Assembly (NCBI GenBank): GCA_015056625.1
Contig: SVFY01000002.1
Coordinates: 159,488-223,487 of the forward strand
DNA from: Butyrivibrio sp.
GTDB lineage: Bacteria > Bacillota > Clostridia > Lachnospirales > Lachnospiraceae
Direction: 5' to 3'
DNA length: 64,000 nt
This document shows, piece after piece, positions 32,073 to 40,457 of this stretch. The notes below the pieces were generated by a model that was not told the DNA's origin, did not search any database, and saw only the letters and a program-made list of their open reading frames with translations. The first letter of the stretch is position 1. Every line of letters begins with the position of its first letter. The position numbers and the translations under genes are program-made.

Positions 32073-33518
32073 ATGAAGTGTCCTAATTGTGGCCTTGAGA
32101 TTCCGGATGGACATATGTATTGTGACCGCTGTGGCCTTGAGATCAATTTCGTACCAGACTTTGAGCCTGAGGTTGAAAATGAGATCAACGCCACATTGTC
32201 CGGAATGGCAGATGAACTAAATAAAGAGGATCGAAAAAAAGAAGAGAAGAAAAAGAAGAGACAGAAGCTTATCCGCGCCATTACTTCAAAATGGCAGATC
32301 ATTCTTGTTTCTGTACTTGTTCTTGCTCTTTTGATCTGTGCGGCATTTTACTTTTTTGCCTTCAACAACAAGTCTTCGCTCTACTACCTTAGTATTGCTG
32401 AAAGTGAAAAGACCTCCGGTAGTATTGAGGATGCTATCATGATACTTAAGAATGGACATGACGATCATCCAAATAATACGGATATAATATTCAGAATGTC
32501 AGACTATTATCTGGAGGAAGGAAAGACTGATGAGGCAGTTGATTGCTTAAAGCTGATCACAGATGGAACAAACTTCCCAGATCAAAAGGTTTTAAGCGCC
32601 TATGAGAGCATCATCTCCATCTACAGGCAAAGTGGAGAGTATGATAAGATCGCAGAAGTTTTAAGCGGCAGTGATAATCCTGTTGTAGAGGACCTTAGGA
32701 AGAGGTTTGTGCCTGCAATGCCTGTCATGAGCCCTGGTTCTGGAACTTATACAGAAGTAAGTGTGGACATTAAGCTACTTGAGGGAACCTCAAACAAGAT
32801 CTATTACACAGTCAATGACGGCGAACCGGATTCTGGAAGCATTCTCTATGACAATGAGATAGTGCTGGATGGCGATGGAACTTATAACATCAAAGCGGTT
32901 GCCATCAATGAGTATGGAATATCAAGTCCTGTGTCAGAGTGCGAGTATATTGTGGAAAAAGGAGCCCCTGCAGAGCCTGAGATAATGGAACCAAGTGGTG
33001 ATTATAATCAGAACACCATGATAGTAGCCGTTGCTGAGGCTGGAACTTCTATCTTTTACACCACTGATGGCAGCGATCCAACCATGGAGTCTAAGCAGTA
33101 TGTTTCTCCTATCACCATGCCTGTTGGAACCAGCCACTTCAGGTTTATTGCCTATGACAACGACGGCAACTGCAGTGAAATAGTGGACAGGCAGTATCAT
33201 CTTGTGTATACGAGACTTGTATCTACAGAGCAGGCAGTCAATAACCTGGTAAACACTTTGGTAAGACTTGGCTATCTTTTGGACAATTCAGGAAAAGCCA
33301 TAGGTGTAGCGGGACACAATGAGTATATATACAACTCTGTGATAGAGATCCAGGGTGCAGGTGAGTATTATGTGGTAGTTGAAAACCACGTATCTAACGA
33401 TGGCACTGTGGCACCTACTGGACTTATGTATGCTGTCAACACTCATGACGGCGCAGTAAACAGGCTTGGCTATGATTCAAGCGGTAAATATACCCTTATC
33501 ACAATATCAAACAGGTGA
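32073..33518 (+). CDS. Zinc-ribbon, single-TM protein with TPR-like segment and chitobiase/beta-hexosaminidase C-terminal-type domains
   Basis: MKCPNCGLEIPDGHMYCDRCGLEI zinc ribbon; TM ILVSVLVLALLICAAFYFFAF; two beta-sandwich repeats (KIYYTVNDGEPDSGS..., SIFYTTDGSDPTMES...). Confidence 0.8.
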   Translation: MKCPNCGLEIPDGHMYCDRCGLEINFVPDFEPEVENEINATLSGMADELNKEDRKKEEKKKKRQKLIRAITSKWQIILVSVLVLALLICAAFYFFAFNNKSSLYYLSIAESEKTSGSIEDAIMILKNGHDDHPNNTDIIFRMSDYYLEEGKTDEAVDCLKLITDGTNFPDQKVLSAYESIISIYRQSGEYDKIAEVLSGSDNPVVEDLRKRFVPAMPVMSPGSGTYTEVSVDIKLLEGTSNKIYYTVNDGEPDSGSILYDNEIVLDGDGTYNIKAVAINEYGISSPVSECEYIVEKGAPAEPEIMEPSGDYNQNTMIVAVAEAGTSIFYTTDGSDPTMESKQYVSPITMPVGTSHFRFIAYDNDGNCSEIVDRQYHLVYTRLVSTEQAVNNLVNTLVRLGYLLDNSGKAIGVAGHNEYIYNSVIEIQGAGEYYVVVENHVSNDGTVAPTGLMYAVNTHDGAVNRLGYDSSGKYTLITISNR

Positions 33519-33639
33519 GTGATACTTTAGCAGTTTAAAGGTTTAACGCTTGAAATTTTATTGGCCATCGTTTATTATTATTAAATTGAGTGTGCAAAAT
33601 TGTTTAGGGGAACAATATTTTATTGGTAGGAGGATTACT

Positions 33640-34512
33640 ATGTTCAAGATTTTGGAGGTCAAAGAGCTGACAACAAACATTTTTCAGATGATTGTTGAGG
33701 CTCCACGTGTGGCTAGTGCCTGTTTACCAGGACAGTTTCTGATCATTCGTGTTCACGAAGATGGCGAGAGAATACCTCTCACAATTTGTGACTATGACAG
33801 AGAAAAGGGGACAGTAGAAATTGTAGTTCAGGCTATTGGCGCTGAGACATTAAAGCTTTCAAAGCTTAAGGCTGGTGATGAGCTGGCTGACGTCGTAGGA
33901 CCTTTAGGCAAGGCTTCAGATCTGGTTTATGAAGACATCGAAGAACTAAAGAAAAAGAAGATCGTATTCATCGCAGGTGGTGTTGGTACAGCTCCAGTAT
34001 ATCCTCAGGCTAAGTGGCTCAAGGAACATGGCGTTGACTGCGATGTTATCATCGGCGCAAAGAACAAGGATCTTGTTATCCTTGAGGATAGATTTAAAGA
34101 GGTTTGTAACCTTCATATCACAACAGATGACGGTTCCTACGGAAGAAGTGGAATGGTTACTGTAGCGCTTCAGGATCTTTGGAACGAGGGCAACAGGTAT
34201 GATCACTGTGTTGCTATTGGACCGATGATCATGATGAAATTTGTGTGCAAGCTCACCAAGGAACTTGGTATTCCTACAGTAGTTAGCATGAATCCTATTA
34301 TGGTTGACGGAACAGGTATGTGCGGAGCCTGCAGACTTACTGTTGACGGCGAAGTTAAGTTTGCCTGTGTAGATGGCCCTGAGTTTGATGGTCACAAGGT
34401 TGATTTCGATCAGGCTATGAATCGAATGAAACTCTACAAGACAGAAGAAGGAAGGCTCATGCTTAAAGCCCAGGAAGGTGACACACATCACGGCGGTTGC
34501 GGTAATTGCTAA
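33640..34512 (+). CDS. Sulfide/dihydroorotate dehydrogenase-like FAD/NAD-binding subunit (NfnA / GltS small-subunit-type)
   Basis: IVFIAGGVGTAPVYPQAKWLK, MVDGTGMCGACRLTVDGEVKFACVDGPEFDGH; start set at MFKILEV after taggagg RBS. Confidence 0.92.
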   Translation: MFKILEVKELTTNIFQMIVEAPRVASACLPGQFLIIRVHEDGERIPLTICDYDREKGTVEIVVQAIGAETLKLSKLKAGDELADVVGPLGKASDLVYEDIEELKKKKIVFIAGGVGTAPVYPQAKWLKEHGVDCDVIIGAKNKDLVILEDRFKEVCNLHITTDDGSYGRSGMVTVALQDLWNEGNRYDHCVAIGPMIMMKFVCKLTKELGIPTVVSMNPIMVDGTGMCGACRLTVDGEVKFACVDGPEFDGHKVDFDQAMNRMKLYKTEEGRLMLKAQEGDTHHGGCGNC

Positions 34513-34535
34513 TAATCTGAAATAGGAGATACGAT

Positions 34536-35921
34536 ATGGATGGATTTGTAAGAGTTCCTGTTCGCGAACAGGATGCAAAAGAAAGAGCCAAGAACTTCAA
34601 GGAAGTTTGTCTTGGCTACAACAAAGAAGAAGCTGAAAATGAAGCAACAAGATGTCTTAACTGCAAAAATCCCAAGTGCGTAGAAGGATGTCCTGTATCA
34701 ATCGATATCCCCGCATTTATTCAGCAGGTTAAGGAAGGCAATGTAGAGGGTGCTTATCAGACCATCAGCAAGTCAAGTGCACTTCCAGCTGTATGCGGAA
34801 GAGTATGCCCACAGGAGAGCCAGTGTGAAGGAAAGTGCGTAAGAGGAATCAAGGGCGATCCTGTTTCAATTGGTAAGCTTGAGAGATATGTTGCAGACAC
34901 TGCAAGGCAGATGGGCATCGTTCCTGAGGGAGCCAAGGAGAAAAAGAACAAAAAGGTAGCGGTTATCGGTTCTGGTCCTTCCGGACTTACATGTGCCGGA
35001 GATCTTGCGAAGATGGGCTATGACGTAACAATCTTTGAAGCACTTCATGAGGCAGGCGGAGTACTTGTTTATGGTATTCCTGAATTCCGTCTTCCTAAGG
35101 ATGCTGTTGTTAAAAAGGAGATCGAGAACGTTAAGGCTCTTGGAGTAAAGCTTGAGACAGACGTTGTTATTGGTAAGTCAGTTACTATCGATGAACTTAT
35201 GGAGAAGGAAGGCTTTGAGGCAGTATTTGTTGGCTCCGGAGCAGGACTTCCAAGATTTATGAATATTCCTGGTGAGCAGGCATTGGGTGTATTCTCAGCC
35301 AATGAGTACCTCACAAGAAGCAACCTGATGAAGGCATTTGATGAGAACTCAACTACACCTATCATGAGAGCTAAGAAGTGTGTAGTAGTAGGTGGCGGTA
35401 ATGTTGCTATGGACGCAGCAAGAACAGCTCTTCGTCTTGGAGCAGAGGTTCATGTTGTATACAGACGTGGTGAGGAAGAGCTTCCTGCACGTAAGGAAGA
35501 GGTACATCATGCTAAGGAAGAGGGTATCATATTTGACCTTCTTACTAACCCTGTTGAGATCCATGAGGATGAGAACGGATGGGTAAAGAGCATCACATGT
35601 ATCCGTATGGAACTTGGAGAGCCAGATGAGTCAGGCAGAAGAAGCCCTGTAGAGATTCCTGGATCAGAGTTTGAAATTGAATGCGATGCAGTTATCATGG
35701 CTCTTGGAACATCACCTAATCCTCTTATTTCATCAACAACCAAGGGCCTGGAGATAAACCGCAGAAAGTGCATCGTTGCCAATGAAGAGACAGGCCAGAC
35801 ATCCAAGGCAGGTGTATTTGCCGGTGGAGATGCTGTAACAGGAGCAGCAACAGTTATTCTTGCAATGGGTGCAGGTAAAGCTGCAGCTAAGGGTATCGAC
35901 GAGTATCTCTCCAATAAATGA
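34536..35921 (+). CDS. NADPH-dependent glutamate synthase small chain-like / NfnB
   Basis: CLNCKNPKCVEGCPVSIDIPAFI, CGRVCPQESQCEGKCVRG, AVIGSGPSGLTCAGDLAKMGYDVTIFEALHEAGGVL. Confidence 0.93.
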   Translation: MDGFVRVPVREQDAKERAKNFKEVCLGYNKEEAENEATRCLNCKNPKCVEGCPVSIDIPAFIQQVKEGNVEGAYQTISKSSALPAVCGRVCPQESQCEGKCVRGIKGDPVSIGKLERYVADTARQMGIVPEGAKEKKNKKVAVIGSGPSGLTCAGDLAKMGYDVTIFEALHEAGGVLVYGIPEFRLPKDAVVKKEIENVKALGVKLETDVVIGKSVTIDELMEKEGFEAVFVGSGAGLPRFMNIPGEQALGVFSANEYLTRSNLMKAFDENSTTPIMRAKKCVVVGGGNVAMDAARTALRLGAEVHVVYRRGEEELPARKEEVHHAKEEGIIFDLLTNPVEIHEDENGWVKSITCIRMELGEPDESGRRSPVEIPGSEFEIECDAVIMALGTSPNPLISSTTKGLEINRRKCIVANEETGQTSKAGVFAGGDAVTGAATVILAMGAGKAAAKGIDEYLSNK

Positions 35922-35948
35922 TCGCATGTAAAAATCTTTAAGGCTTTT

Positions 35949-35990
35949 AGAGCATAGGATCAGATATGATCTGACCTATGCTCTTTTTTT
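35949..35990 (+). terminator. Rho-independent terminator after nfnB-like gene
   Basis: agagcataggatcaga-tatga-tctgacctatgctct followed by T7. Confidence 0.9.
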
Positions 35991-35995
35991 GTAAT

Positions 35996-36036
35996 TCTTA
36001 AGAAATCTTAAGAAATTTCGACGGTAAATCTTAAGA
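35996..36036 (+). promoter_or_regulatory. Array of three TCTTAAGA palindromes (35996, 36006, 36029) upstream of a -10-like TATAAT (36087-36092)
   Basis: ttcttaagaaatcttaagaaatttcgacggtaaatcttaagaattt; first two copies exactly 10 bp apart. Confidence 0.55.
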
Positions 36037-36126
36037 ATTTGCTGTTAACATGAGGGTAACAGATATTATAGATGACCAAGGTGTGGTATAATATCAAAGA
36101 TTGTGAGAATGGAGAGAGACTAAATA

Positions 36127-37179
36127 ATGGATAAACAGGAAAAGATAAAAATTGCAATTACTGCTGGTATTGCAGCAGTTATTTTACTGATACTGGTTTT
36201 GGTTCTAACGCTTTCAGGCGCCAAGGACAGTGGCGATGAACAAAAGCTTAATGAAAACATTCAGGAATATGCTGAGGGGGCAGCCAGCCTTGCTTCAATC
36301 ACAGATGCCATAACTGCTTCCCAAGAGGCTTCAAGCAGCCAGTCAACTGAAGATGAAAAAGAGGAGAGTAGCAGCGCTTCAGATTCTTCCAGCACAGACG
36401 TACTTACAACTACTGCAGGTATGGAAAAGGCCAAGGAGACAGTTTCAGGAAACAGTTTTTATGCTACTGATAAGGCAACATTAAAAAATGTCTATAAGAA
36501 CCTTAAGATCGATGTGGATATGCAGCTTAAAGAGCTTAGCTCATACTGGGCAAGTGACAATATGACTGCTGTGAGAGACCTTGTTCACCTTGAGAGATAT
36601 GAAGCTATGTCATATCAGCTTAGTGGCAGCAATGATTTCTACTACTACGGCGAGACAAATGGTGAAGGCAAGCCAAATGGCACAGGACTGGCTGTATATG
36701 GAGATGATCAGTACTATTATGGACAGTGGTCTGATGGTGTAAGAAGCGGCGATGGAACCTGGATCTCTTTTTACCCGGGATACAGTCAGTATGTTGTGAC
36801 TGAGCACCTATTCACAGGACAGTGGGCTAATGACCTTCCAAATGGCAAGGGACAGGAGCACTATGATTATAACTATGCCGACATGAATACAGCTGACTAT
36901 TACCTTCAGAATGCTATTGGTGAGTTTTCTGACGGGCTCTACAACGGAGAGATGTATATAATCACTGTGGACAAGGATGAGAAGACCATTGAGTGGGAAG
37001 GAACATGCAAAAAGGGATCATGGGAGCAGGTCCTTTACACTACAGTGGACAGCAAGGGCAAGATCCCATATCTCTCACAGATAGAAGATTCAGACCGCCA
37101 TCTGTATATGACCTTGGAAGGCGCTAAAAACAACGGCGTAAGAGGCATTATCTACGGCGGAAACGTAAAAGGATATTGA
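36127..37179 (+). CDS. Membrane-anchored MORN-repeat-like protein
   Basis: N-terminal TM; Ser-rich linker; MORN-like YYYGETNGEGKPNGTGLAVYGDDQYYYGQWSDGVRSGDGTW. Confidence 0.8.
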   Translation: MDKQEKIKIAITAGIAAVILLILVLVLTLSGAKDSGDEQKLNENIQEYAEGAASLASITDAITASQEASSSQSTEDEKEESSSASDSSSTDVLTTTAGMEKAKETVSGNSFYATDKATLKNVYKNLKIDVDMQLKELSSYWASDNMTAVRDLVHLERYEAMSYQLSGSNDFYYYGETNGEGKPNGTGLAVYGDDQYYYGQWSDGVRSGDGTWISFYPGYSQYVVTEHLFTGQWANDLPNGKGQEHYDYNYADMNTADYYLQNAIGEFSDGLYNGEMYIITVDKDEKTIEWEGTCKKGSWEQVLYTTVDSKGKIPYLSQIEDSDRHLYMTLEGAKNNGVRGIIYGGNVKGY

Positions 37180-37180
37180 T

Positions 37181-37660
37181 TTGATAAAGATAAGCGTTAT
37201 CTGTGTTGGTAAAATAAAGGAAAAATACTGGATAGATGCCATAGCAGAGTACTCCAAGAGGCTTTCCAGGTACTGCAAGCTAAGCGTGATCGAAGTTGCA
37301 GATGAAAAGACTAAGGAAGGTGCATCTGATCCAGAGTGCGATGTGATAAAAAAGAAGGAAGCTGAAAAGATCCTTAAAAAGATTGAAGATGATGGCCTTG
37401 TTTGTACACTGGAGATCAAAGGAAAGCGCTTTAAATCCGAGGAATTTGCTTCGTTTATTGACGAGAGCGCAAACAGGACCAGTCACATCCAGTTTATTAT
37501 TGGGGGATCTTTGGGACTTCATAAAAGTGTCCTTGAAAGGTCAGATATGGCCATTAGCTTTTCAGATATGACATTTCCTCATCAGATGATGAGAGTGATC
37601 TTATTAGAACAGATTTACAGAGGCTTTCGTATCACAAACGGAGAGCCTTATCACAAGTAA
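37181..37660 (+). CDS. rlmH: 23S rRNA (pseudouridine1915-N3)-methyltransferase
   Basis: ISVICVGKIKEKYWIDAIAEYSKRLSRYCK, FIIGGSLGLH, HQMMRVILLEQIYRGFRI.NGEPYHK; TTG start. Confidence 0.95.
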   Translation: MIKISVICVGKIKEKYWIDAIAEYSKRLSRYCKLSVIEVADEKTKEGASDPECDVIKKKEAEKILKKIEDDGLVCTLEIKGKRFKSEEFASFIDESANRTSHIQFIIGGSLGLHKSVLERSDMAISFSDMTFPHQMMRVILLEQIYRGFRITNGEPYHK

Positions 37661-37680
37661 TATGGGGATAGATTTTTTAT

Positions 37681-38733
37681 ATGAGCGAGATTACAGAACT
37701 TAGGCTCTCACTTACAGCAGAGGATGAGAGAAGTATTTTTGGGGACAATGACAACTACATAAGGAAAATCGAAAAGAGCCTTTCTGTAGAGATAATCGAC
37801 AGAAATGGTGAGCTGCACATCATTGGAGACAGAGAAGGTGTCAACAATGCATCACAGATCATAAGGGATCTTGTCAAGTTATCAAGAAGGGGCTCTATGA
37901 TCGAGGAGCAGAGCATTGATTATGCCATTTCTCTTAAGAAGGATAAAGAGAAAATGGGACTTTCTGAGGATGAGGAAAAGAATACTTTATCCTACATCGA
38001 TACTGATGTTATATGTCATACGATAAATGGTAAACCAATTAAGCCCAAGACTCTTGGGCAAAAGAAATATATTGATGCCATAAGAAATAAAATGATCGTC
38101 TTTGGCCTGGGACCAGCAGGTACCGGCAAGACATATCTTGCTATGGCAATGGCCATTACCGCATTCCAGAGGGAAGAGGTAGGCAGGATAATACTTACAA
38201 GGCCAGCAATTGAGGCGGGAGAAAAACTTGGATTTTTGCCTGGAGATCTCCAGAGTAAGGTGGATCCATATCTTCGGCCCCTTTATGATGCTCTTTATCA
38301 GATAATGGGTACTGAGAACTTCTTAAAAAACATGGAAAAAGGACTTATTGAGGTTGCACCCTTAGCCTACATGAGAGGAAGAACTTTGGATAATGCCTTT
38401 ATCATTCTTGATGAGGCCCAGAACACAACTCCTGCTCAGATGAAGATGTTCCTTACACGAATTGGCTTTGGCTCAAAGGTGATCATTACTGGTGACGCAT
38501 CTCAGAAGGACCTTGCACCAGACGCAAAGTCTGGCCTTGATATTGCAGAGAATGTCCTTAAGGGAATTGATGATATAGCTTTCTGCAACCTGACAAGTGC
38601 GGACGTAGTAAGACATCCACTTGTCCAGAAGATAGTCAAAGCCTACGAGGACTACGAAAAGAAAGCAGCAAACAAGCAGACCAGGAAAAAAATACAGAAG
38701 GTGGAGAAGCAAAGGTCAAATGGAAGGGGATAA
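37681..38733 (+). CDS. phoH: PhoH family protein
   Basis: PKTLGQKKYIDAI, VFGLGPAGTGKTYLAMAMA, FIILDEAQNTTPAQMKMFLTRIGFGSKVIITGD. Confidence 0.95.
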   Translation: MSEITELRLSLTAEDERSIFGDNDNYIRKIEKSLSVEIIDRNGELHIIGDREGVNNASQIIRDLVKLSRRGSMIEEQSIDYAISLKKDKEKMGLSEDEEKNTLSYIDTDVICHTINGKPIKPKTLGQKKYIDAIRNKMIVFGLGPAGTGKTYLAMAMAITAFQREEVGRIILTRPAIEAGEKLGFLPGDLQSKVDPYLRPLYDALYQIMGTENFLKNMEKGLIEVAPLAYMRGRTLDNAFIILDEAQNTTPAQMKMFLTRIGFGSKVIITGDASQKDLAPDAKSGLDIAENVLKGIDDIAFCNLTSADVVRHPLVQKIVKAYEDYEKKAANKQTRKKIQKVEKQRSNGRG

Positions 38734-39928
38734 GACAAAAGCCAGATATAATCTGATCTACATAGGACTTTTTATTTTTACAGGTATCTTTGTTTTTGCT
38801 TTTTCTTTTGTGGTTGGAAAAAGCTATGAGGCTATCCTTAGAAATACAGTAGTTTCAATGCTCGCCTCCGGAACAGTTTTTTTTATGATAAAAGACGCCA
38901 TGGGAAGGGGACCAGAGGGCTTTTCCTACGATAACTATTACAGGAAATCAAGATTTATTGTAGTCTTTGCCGGAATGGTTGTTCTTTCATGCGTGTTGTC
39001 ACTTGTTCCTAATGAGTTCTGGCCATATATGTCTCTTTTTGTGATACTGGCACTTTTTTCAAACAGTGAGATTGGAATGATAGCTGGTATCTCTTTTACC
39101 ACAATCTCAGTCATGCTTGAGGAAAACGGCAGCTACGGGGAGCTGTTTATGTATGTTCTTGCAGGTGCTGTTGCCATAGCGCTGTTTCGTGACCTTAAGG
39201 AGACCACCGCAATTGGCCTGCCTGTGTTCATATCACTTTTGACGCAGGCGGTGCTTATTATTGCTTATAACGTGCTTTTCCAGAACAGGACTTTTTCCAT
39301 AAACATCCTGATACTTCCAATCCTTAACCTTATGCTGAACCTGATAATCCTCCTGGTTTTCCTCAACATGTTTGGAGTTTATGTGATCAGAAAATCTAAT
39401 GACATGTACATGGAGATAAACGATGTGGCATATCCGCTGCTTGTTAAGCTCAAGGAAAAGGATAAGGATGAGTACTTCAGAGCGATCCACACAGGGTACC
39501 TTGCAGAAAGGATTGCACTGGGACTAGGATTTAATGACAGAGCAGTAAAGGCCTGCGCTTATTATCACAGGATTGGTGTTTTGGATGGCGGACTTAAGTG
39601 GGCTGATGTTGAGCACTACTATGTAGACAACAATTTCCCTATAGAGGCGGTGGAATTCCTTCACGAATATATCGAGCCTCCCAAGGGGGGCGTCAAGTCA
39701 AAAGAGGCGCTGGCAGTTCAGCTGTCAGAGACCGTTATCGCCTCAATAATGTATCTTATCAAACAGAATAAAGATGCTAAAATAGATTATGACAAGCTTA
39801 TTGATAATCTCTTTGACAAAAAAGAGGCCAGCGGCGAATTAAAAGATTATGCGGTTACCTTCATGGAATATGACAGGATGAGGGCGATTTTAAAGAAAGA
39901 GAAGCTTTACTATGACTTTTTACGTTGA
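38720..39928 (+). CDS. PgpH/YqfF-like 7TM-HD protein, truncated at N-terminus and with degenerate HD motif
   Basis: Located between phoH and ybeY; TM bundle plus FRAIHTGYLAERIALGLGFNDRAVKACAYYHRIG (HD reads HR) and SKEALAVQLSETVIAS. Confidence 0.75.
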   Translation: MEGDKTKARYNLIYIGLFIFTGIFVFAFSFVVGKSYEAILRNTVVSMLASGTVFFMIKDAMGRGPEGFSYDNYYRKSRFIVVFAGMVVLSCVLSLVPNEFWPYMSLFVILALFSNSEIGMIAGISFTTISVMLEENGSYGELFMYVLAGAVAIALFRDLKETTAIGLPVFISLLTQAVLIIAYNVLFQNRTFSINILILPILNLMLNLIILLVFLNMFGVYVIRKSNDMYMEINDVAYPLLVKLKEKDKDEYFRAIHTGYLAERIALGLGFNDRAVKACAYYHRIGVLDGGLKWADVEHYYVDNNFPIEAVEFLHEYIEPPKGGVKSKEALAVQLSETVIASIMYLIKQNKDAKIDYDKLIDNLFDKKEASGELKDYAVTFMEYDRMRAILKKEKLYYDFLR

Positions 39929-40415
39929 GAACGAAGTGGATGCAAAGTTTGATTTTGATATAGAAGAGCTGTCCATACTGGTTGCTGGTAAGGTTCTTGA
40001 AACAGAAGGGTGCGACCACGACGTGGAGATCGGACTTACCATCACAGATGATGATGGTATAAAAGAGCTTAACAGCCAGTTCAGAGATATTGATAAGCCA
40101 ACAGATGTCTTATCTTTTCCCAACGTAAGCTATGAAACTGCCGGGGATTTTAGTGTTTTTGAATCTGACCAGAAGATTGATCTTATAAATCCTGACACAG
40201 GAAAGATAATGTTTGGGGACATTGTCATAAACGAAAAGAGGGTCAGGGAGCAGGCAGTGGAGTACGGTCACAGTGAAAAGAGGGAATTTGCTTTTTTAGT
40301 GGCACATTCAATGCTTCATCTTTGTGGCTATGACCACATAGATAAGGACGAGGCTGCCGTTATGGAAAAAAAGCAGGAGGAGGTTCTAAGTAGCCTTGGC
40401 ATCACAAGGGACTGA
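39912..40415 (+). CDS. ybeY: Endoribonuclease YbeY (rRNA maturation)
   Basis: FLVAHSMLHLCGYDHID (HxxxHxxGYDH zinc motif), DKPTDVLSFP. Confidence 0.95.
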   Translation: MTFYVENEVDAKFDFDIEELSILVAGKVLETEGCDHDVEIGLTITDDDGIKELNSQFRDIDKPTDVLSFPNVSYETAGDFSVFESDQKIDLINPDTGKIMFGDIVINEKRVREQAVEYGHSEKREFAFLVAHSMLHLCGYDHIDKDEAAVMEKKQEEVLSSLGITRD

Positions 40416-40457
40416 GAACTTTAGTATTTATTAGTATTGTTGTGGGAGAACGCCGAA

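Noticed and set aside
33550-33639. N-terminal extension of the NfnA-like protein
   Set aside because: Non-conserved sequence before a good RBS (taggagg) and conserved MFKILEVKEL start at 33640.
33946-34578. 210-aa minus-strand ORF over the NfnA-like gene
   Set aside because: Antisense shadow of a clearly conserved CDS.
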